Made by a program: the position numbers and the translations under genes. From contig JBQTJJ010000030.1 in the NCBI GenBank assembly GCA_052387235.1, positions 1 to 10,299 on the forward strand: a DNA stretch of 10,299 bases, read 5' to 3'. Origin of the DNA: JBQTJJ01 sp052387235. GTDB lineage: Bacteria > Actinomycetota > Acidimicrobiia > Acidimicrobiales > GCA-2861595. The notes beneath the pieces were generated by a model. The model saw only the letters and a program-made list of their open reading frames with translations, had not been told where the DNA came from and searched no databases. Positions 6,807 to 10,299 of the stretch are shown one piece after another. Each line of letters opens with the position of its first letter. Position 1 is the first letter of the stretch.

Positions 6807-7909
6807 GGACGCCACGCCTCGGGGACCAGGGGCAGCCCGGTCATGGTGTCGAGGTCGTCGCCCTGTCCGCCGCTCAGGACGAGCCGCAGCAGGCGGAACC
6901 CCTCCTCGGCCGCCGCCGCCTCACCGTGGGCCACGGCCGCGCTCGGCGGCGGCCCGGCCACGGCGTCGGCCACGGCGGCGGGAAGCCCAGCCAAGCCGGC
7001 GCCGTCCTGCACTGCCGGCTGGCCGAACCGGCGGGCCGCCGCCTCCAGCTTGGGCTCATGGGCCACCGCCACGAAGGGGGTGCCGGATGAGGCGGCGGCC
7101 ACGAGGGAGTGGAAGCGCAGGCCCACCACGACCTTGGCCCGGGCGAACGTCTCGCACGCCTCGCCCACCGAGGCCGGCGGGTCGATGACGCGCACCGTCC
7201 CGCCGAGACGGCAGGCCAGGTCGCGCGCCAGGTCCCCGTCATGATCGGAGCGGCCGCCCTGCCAGGGCTGGAGGTGGACCTCCAGGCCGGCCTCCGCCAG
7301 CGGCGCCAGGCCGTCGGCCAGCGCCGCGCCGGCGCCGGCGGCCAGGTGGCTGAGCGCCACCACCACGACCTCGTCGCGCCGGCGCCGGGCCGTGTCGCCC
7401 ACCACGGTCCACACCGGGTCGGCGCCCACGCGGAACGGGGGCGCCACCCCGGCGCCCGCCAGCACCGCGGCGGACTCGGCGTCGCGCAGGACGACCAGTT
7501 GGGACAGGCCGACGAGCCGCCGGGCCAGCGAGCGGGCCGGCCTCCCCCGCAGGTCCCCGGCGCCGACGCCGAGGAGCGCCACCGGCTTGCGCGCGCCGCG
7601 GGCCGCCACCGCGAGGGCGACGGCGTTGGCCAGCAGCGCCAGCGGGGTCCGGCCCGTGCTCGGGTGGAGGCGCTTGAAGATCGTGCCGCCGGCGAAGACG
7701 AGCCCGTCGCTGGAGCGGACGGCGCCGGCGACGGCCCTCCGGTCGCCCACCGCCACCGCGTCGCAGCCGTGGCGGGCGCGGGTGTCCTGCGGATCGGCGC
7801 TGGTGGCCACCGCCCGCCAGTCGGGGAGGGCGGCGAGGAAGGACTCGAGAATGGCCTCGTCACCCGGGTTGGACTGTCCGAAGGCGCCGGCGAGGAGCGC
7901 GGTGGGCAT
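6803..7909 (-). CDS. Polysaccharide pyruvyl transferase family protein
   Basis: This 368-residue cytoplasmic enzyme is of the CsaB/WcaK-type polysaccharide pyruvyl transferase family, which moves a pyruvyl ketal from phosphoenolpyruvate to a sugar. Family features are GQSNPGDEAIL at 11-21 (the GNxGDEAI motif with Pro inserted or shifted), DGLVFAGGTIF 68-78, LLGVGAGDL 112-120, VVLRDAESA 139-147, VVGLRFHSLVAAASSGTPF 261-279 and EPK 285-287. Its length is normal for the family. ATG 7909 is nine bases after AGGAGG, which lies inside the 3' end of the GT4 gene; the two genes overlap by 50 bases. The end overlaps the flippase-PMT start by four. Pyruvylation adds negative charge and, in some Gram-positives, makes a binding site for SLH domains. 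Whether the acceptor here is a cell-wall polymer or an exopolysaccharide unit is unknown. The family call is secure, the substrate is not. Confidence 0.88.
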   Translation of the reverse strand: MPTALLAGAFGQSNPGDEAILESFLAALPDWRAVATSADPQDTRARHGCDAVAVGDRRAVAGAVRSSDGLVFAGGTIFKRLHPSTGRTPLALLANAVALAVAARGARKPVALLGVGAGDLRGRPARSLARRLVGLSQLVVLRDAESAAVLAGAGVAPPFRVGADPVWTVVGDTARRRRDEVVVVALSHLAAGAGAALADGLAPLAEAGLEVHLQPWQGGRSDHDGDLARDLACRLGGTVRVIDPPASVGEACETFARAKVVVGLRFHSLVAAASSGTPFVAVAHEPKLEAAARRFGQPAVQDGAGLAGLPAAVADAVAGPPPSAAVAHGEAAAAEEGFRLLRLVLSGGQGDDLDTMTGLPLVPEAWRP

Positions 7910-9068
7910 CGGTCTTCACCTCCTCGTACAGGTCGACGTGGCGGGCCGCCACCTCGGGCCAGGACCGGCCGGCCGCCAGCGCGGACACGGCATGGCCGAG
8001 GCGCTGGCGCTGCTCCGGGCGGCGGGCCACGTCGCACAGCTGGGCCGCCAGCGCCCGGGGGTCGTCGGAGGCGGCGAGGGCGGCCGGCGCCTCCATGGTG
8101 TCGGCGAGCAGTGGCGAGAGCAGGGCCGGCGTCCCGTGGGCCAGGGCGAGGGCCACCGCCCCGCTCGAGGAGAAGGGCTGGGCGTAGGGATAGAGCGCGA
8201 CGTCGGCGGCCGTGAACCACGTCGTGACCTCGTGGTCGGGCACGTAGCCCGTGAACCGGGCCGTGTCGCCCCAGCGGCTCCGGACCCGGTCGGCGTACGG
8301 GTCGCTCCCGCAGAGGCGGGGGTGGTCACCGCCGGCCACCACCAGCTCGACCCGGTCGTCCACCAGGGACACGGCCTCGCAGGCGGTCTCGAGCCCCTTG
8401 TAGGGGGCGACGAAGCCGAAGCAGAGCGCGGTCAGCCGGTCGTCGTCGAGATCGAGGCGGCGGCGGGCGGCGGCCCGATCGCCGGCCGCCCGCTCCTCCA
8501 CCCCGTGGGGGATGACGACGGCCCCGGGGACGACCCCGGCGAAGCTCGGCTCGTGCACCACCACACGGTCCGACAGGCGCCGCACCGTTCCCTGGAGCGC
8601 GCGCAGGCCGGTACGGGCGACGGGCGCGGGCACGCGGACGCGGTGCAGCCGGGTGAAGCTGCTGGTCACCCCGCCCGGGTCCACCACCTGGTGGAGCGTG
8701 GTGACGAGCCCGGCCCGGCGGCGCAGGCGTCCGAGGGCCGGGACCAGGCCGGCGACAGTGGCGGCCCCGCCGAACAGGAACACCTCGTGCTGCAGGTGGT
8801 TGACGGGGGCGCCGAGGTCCGCGGCTGCTGCTGCCGCCGCCGTGAGGGCGGCGGGGCCCCGCCGGAACCGGCGCTCGACGCGGACGGCCCCGTCGTGGGA
8901 CCGGTCGGGCTCCCCCGCCTCCTGGGGTGCGACCACGGCGACCCGGGCCCCGTGCGACGTGAGCGCGTGGGCCAGGTTGGCCGTGTAGCTGGCCACCCCG
9001 CTGGCGCCGCCGTGGCGGGTGCCCCGGGGCGGGTAGGTGGAGACGAGGGTGACGTCATACCCGCTCAC
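7860..9068 (-). CDS. GT4 family (GT-B fold) glycosyltransferase
   Basis: This 402-residue cytoplasmic enzyme probably transfers a hexose from a nucleotide sugar to a lipid-linked or polymer acceptor. The N-terminal half has the acceptor-side pattern YPPRGTRHGGASGVASYTANLAHAL (about 12-36) and HLQHEVFLFGG (91-101). The C-terminal half has FGFVAPYKGLE (217-227), RFTGYVPDHEV (271-281) and YPYAQPFSSSGAVALALAHGTPAL (293-316), the nucleotide-sugar binding stretch, in which Ser replaces the usual first Glu of EX7E. GTG 9068 is preceded by AGGAGG six bases away, a strong ribosome binding site. It overlaps the upstream GT2 by 14 bases and the pyruvyl transferase by 50, so its last ~17 codons (from EEVKTD on) also hold the next gene's ribosome binding site and start. 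Linkage and sugar cannot be told from sequence. Confidence 0.9.
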   Translation of the reverse strand: MSGYDVTLVSTYPPRGTRHGGASGVASYTANLAHALTSHGARVAVVAPQEAGEPDRSHDGAVRVERRFRRGPAALTAAAAAAADLGAPVNHLQHEVFLFGGAATVAGLVPALGRLRRRAGLVTTLHQVVDPGGVTSSFTRLHRVRVPAPVARTGLRALQGTVRRLSDRVVVHEPSFAGVVPGAVVIPHGVEERAAGDRAAARRRLDLDDDRLTALCFGFVAPYKGLETACEAVSLVDDRVELVVAGGDHPRLCGSDPYADRVRSRWGDTARFTGYVPDHEVTTWFTAADVALYPYAQPFSSSGAVALALAHGTPALLSPLLADTMEAPAALAASDDPRALAAQLCDVARRPEQRQRLGHAVSALAAGRSWPEVAARHVDLYEEVKTDAHRAPRRRLRTVQPG

Positions 9069-9861
9069 GCGCCGCCTCCTCTCCGCTGCCGTCGAGGCCG
9101 GCGCGACGACCGGCCCTCGGCGTCGAGGCCGGGCGCGGGCCGCGGCCGGCCTTGGCCGTCACCGGGTGGGCACGGTGCTGCAGCCACAGCACGAGGGACC
9201 CGGCGGCCATGCGAACAGCGTCGCCCACGGCGCGGACCTTGGAGCCCTCCTGGTCGATCCAGATCGAAGGCACCTCGGCGATCCGGTAGCCGAGCCGCCG
9301 CGCCGTCACCAGGAGGTCCACGTCGAACAGGAAGTCCCGGGCGGTCAGGAGCGGGAGGACGTCACGCATGACTTCGGCGCGCAGCACCTTGGCCCCGCAC
9401 TGCGTGTCGGCGTACGGGAGCCGGAACAGCCGGCGGGCCACCGTGGCGAAGCCGGCGCTCCACGCCTGGCGCACCACCGAGCGAGGGGCGGGTGTGATCG
9501 AGGCGGAATGGCGGCGGCAGGCGATGGCGCCGTCGAAGCGCAGGGCCACGTCGGCCAGGCGGAACAGCTCGTGCGGGGGCGTGGCGCCGTCGGCGTCCAC
9601 GAATCCGACGAGACCCCCCTCGCAGTGCCGCAGCGCCTCGCGTGTCACCCCCCCCTTGCCCAACTTGGGGAACTCGATGTAGCGCACCCTGGGATCGACG
9701 TCGGCGTGCGCGGCCACGACCTCGGCCGTGGCGTCACTGCACGAGTCGAGCGCCACCAGGAACGAGAGCTCGAGCGACGAGGCGGCCGAGCGGTAGCAGC
9801 GCAGCGTCCGGTCGATCCGGGACTGCTCGTTGTGCGCGGGAATGACGATGTCGAGGCGCAG
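9055..9861 (-). CDS. Polyprenyl-phosphate-sugar synthase-like glycosyltransferase (GT2, DPM/DPG family), apparent CTG start
   Basis: This 269-residue GT-A enzyme resembles dolichyl/polyprenyl-phosphate mannose or glucose synthases, which load a sugar from a nucleotide donor onto a polyprenyl phosphate at the inner face of the membrane. It shows RLDIVIPAHNE at 2-12, FLVALDSCSDAT 34-45, LGKGGVTREAL 67-77, GFVDADGATPP 86-96 with DxD 89-91, YADTQCGAKVLR 150-161, FLFDVDLL 177-184 and IAEVPSIW near 194-201. The tail after about 230 is basic and probably disordered. No long membrane helix is obvious. The nearest ordinary start, GTG 9756, would delete the essential VIPAHNE strand. Upstream of 9861 the frame holds no ATG, GTG or TTG before an in-frame TGA near 9926, so CTG 9861, four bases after AGGAGG, is the only reasonable start. 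As first gene of the operon it could supply the donor for the PMT half of the fusion; donor sugar unknown. Confidence 0.85.
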   Translation of the reverse strand: MRLDIVIPAHNEQSRIDRTLRCYRSAASSLELSFLVALDSCSDATAEVVAAHADVDPRVRYIEFPKLGKGGVTREALRHCEGGLVGFVDADGATPPHELFRLADVALRFDGAIACRRHSASITPAPRSVVRQAWSAGFATVARRLFRLPYADTQCGAKVLRAEVMRDVLPLLTARDFLFDVDLLVTARRLGYRIAEVPSIWIDQEGSKVRAVGDAVRMAAGSLVLWLQHRAHPVTAKAGRGPRPASTPRAGRRAGLDGSGEEAARERV

Positions 9862-9863
9862 GG

Positions 9864-9872
9864 TTCCTCCTT
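9864..9872 (-). promoter_or_regulatory. Ribosome binding site AAGGAGGAA that fixes the CTG start of the first operon gene
   Basis: On the - strand AAGGAGGAA is almost the full anti-16S complement. The AGGAGG core ends four bases before CTG 9861. It is the strongest such site in the window and directly precedes the codons for RLDIVIPAHNE, which supports CTG initiation. Confidence 0.7.
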
Positions 9873-9922
9873 GGAATGCGGCGCAGGCTGTGGCTGGAGG
9901 ACGGGAAGGTCCGGGAGGTGTC

Positions 9923-10003
9923 GGTCAGCTGCGGGTTCCTGGCCCGGCCCGCGCCAGGTTCGACCAGAGGTTGCGTGCCGCCGGTTGGTCAGAGTGCGGG
10001 TTC
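9923..10003. repeat. Direct repeat GGTCAG-N(1-2)-TGCGGGTTC in the divergent intergenic region
   Basis: Copy one is GGTCAG 9923-9928, C, TGCGGGTTC 9930-9938. Copy two is GGTCAG 9987-9992, AG, TGCGGGTTC 9995-10003. The copies match at all 15 conserved positions, differ only in the spacer, and start 64 bases apart, close to six helical turns. They may be paired regulator sites. They lie downstream of the candidate leftward promoter, in its leader. Confidence 0.4.
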
Positions 10004-10068
10004 GCCGCAGGCCAAGTGGCCCTCGCCGCCGTGACGAGGGGACGTGTCGGATGCAGGACGGTTCGATC

Positions 10069-10098
10069 ACCCTACCCACGCACCGCCGGTCGTAACAA
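10069..10098 (-). promoter_or_regulatory. Candidate promoter of the leftward glycan operon
   Basis: On the - strand TTGTTA (10098-10093) and TAGGGT (10074-10069) are separated by 18 bases, resembling -35 and -10 elements of a housekeeping sigma factor (four and three consensus matches). Transcription would begin near 10062, giving a leader of about 200 bases before CTG 9861. It is the best such pair I found in this region, but the -10 is poor. Confidence 0.3.
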
Positions 10099-10163
10099 GG
10101 ACTTCGGCACCAGGTGGCGCACGCGGCAACGGCGGTTGCGACCGCGGCGCGAGACTCTTCGCC

Positions 10164-10299
10164 ATGGCCGACATGCGCCGGACGGTCGTGTTCCGCTGGC
10201 TCGCCGCCGGTGACGCCGGCGACCTCGAGGCCTTCGACGAGCTGCTCCACCCCGACGCCGCCGTCCATGCACCGCTCGGTCTCTCCACGGCGAGCGCGG
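10164..10299 (+). CDS. SnoaL/NTF2-like protein, 3'-truncated
   Basis: The frame from ATG 10164 stays open to the window edge (45 codons) and begins MADMRRTVVFRWLAAGDAGD, followed by LEAFDELLHPDAAVHAPLGLSTASA. A helix with a (A)AGDxxxLxxF pattern and then DELLHPDAAVHAP is typical of the N-terminus of SnoaL-like polyketide cyclase/ester cyclase and other NTF2-fold proteins, which are small cone-shaped domains of about 130-150 residues. ATG 10173 is a possible alternative start. No strong Shine-Dalgarno precedes it. It is transcribed away from the glycan operon and nothing ties it to that pathway. The fold call is moderately sure; the activity cannot be predicted because the NTF2 superfamily is functionally diverse and most of the protein lies outside the window. 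Confidence 0.65.
   Translation, partial: MADMRRTVVFRWLAAGDAGDLEAFDELLHPDAAVHAPLGLSTASA

Larger units (their letters stand above)
9862..10163. other. Divergent intergenic region of 302 bases
   Basis: No coding frame here shows a recognisable protein. It holds the ribosome binding site of the leftward operon, the direct repeat at 9923-10003, a small hairpin (CCCTCG 10020-10025 with CGAGGG 10035-10040, nine-base loop), the candidate leftward promoter at 10069-10098 and a small dyad before the rightward gene (GCAAC 10126-10130 with GTTGC 10135-10139, loop GGCG). No RNA gene is visible. Confidence 0.6.

Noticed and set aside
4080..7244. Very long open frame on the + strand opposite the fusion and pyruvyl transferase genes
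   Set aside because: Its translation is low-complexity and rich in Gly, Arg, His, Gln and Pro with no domain pattern. It is the expected antisense shadow of GC-rich genes that do show clear families.
9757..9861. Frameshift or pseudogene at the 5' end of the first operon GT2
   Set aside because: The frame continues without a break from VIPAHNE to the stop and all key motifs are present. Only the start codon is unusual.
10136..10156. TTGCGA and GAGACT as a promoter for the SnoaL-like gene
   Set aside because: The spacing is only nine bases, and neither element is strong.
9645..10268. - strand open frame across the divergent intergenic region
   Set aside because: It is in a different frame from the GT2 motifs, and its product shows no family features.
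1..10299. tRNA, rRNA, IS element, phage or toxin-antitoxin genes
   Set aside because: I saw no cloverleaf, transposase motif, terminal inverted repeats or small paired genes on either strand.

Overview
The window is very GC-rich, with nearly every third codon position G or C, GTG starts, alanine-rich proteins and a threonine-run linker in a secreted enzyme. This points to a high-GC Gram-positive bacterium (Actinomycetota). The TTTT-type linker would fit the Acidimicrobiia or relatives, but that is inference. I see no mobile element, tRNA, rRNA or CRISPR array.

Layout. (i) 1-955 (+): the C-terminal part of a family 8 glycoside hydrolase (endo-beta-glucanase). (ii) 956-1168: a short gap with two hairpins and a possible sigma-28/WhiG-type promoter. 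(iii) 1169-2620 (+): a secreted family 6 cellulase with an N-terminal carbohydrate-binding module and a Thr-rich linker. (iv) 2584-9861 (-): five tightly overlapping genes reading leftwards. In transcription order they are a polyprenyl-phosphate-sugar synthase-like GT2, a GT4 glycosyltransferase, a polysaccharide pyruvyl transferase, a fusion of a Wzx/PST-type flippase with a GT39/PMT-type glycosyltransferase, and a cellulose-synthase-like GT2. (v) 9862-10163: a divergent intergenic region with a candidate leftward promoter and a direct repeat. (vi) 10164-10299 (+): the start of a SnoaL/NTF2-like protein.

How the genes may work together. Every junction in the leftward block overlaps (14, 50, 4 and 4 bases), so it is very probably one translationally coupled operon. 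The synthase-like GT2 at its head could make a polyprenyl-phosphate sugar, the donor class used by GT-C enzymes such as the PMT half of the fusion. The flippase half could move the lipid-linked sugar or oligosaccharide across the membrane. The GT4 and pyruvyl transferase would build and decorate the glycan in the cytoplasm. The cellulose-synthase-like enzyme would polymerise and export a beta-glucan. The two cellulases could trim or release the beta-glucan, as cellulases do in known bacterial cellulose loci.

The most unusual features are the flippase-PMT fusion, the first operon gene whose only plausible start is CTG behind a near-perfect Shine-Dalgarno, the 37-base convergent overlap between cellulase and synthase, and the cellulase start codon, which has no ribosome binding site and sits just behind a sigma-28-like element. 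The combination looks like a surface glycan locus I cannot match to a named system. That statement rests on recall, not on a database search.
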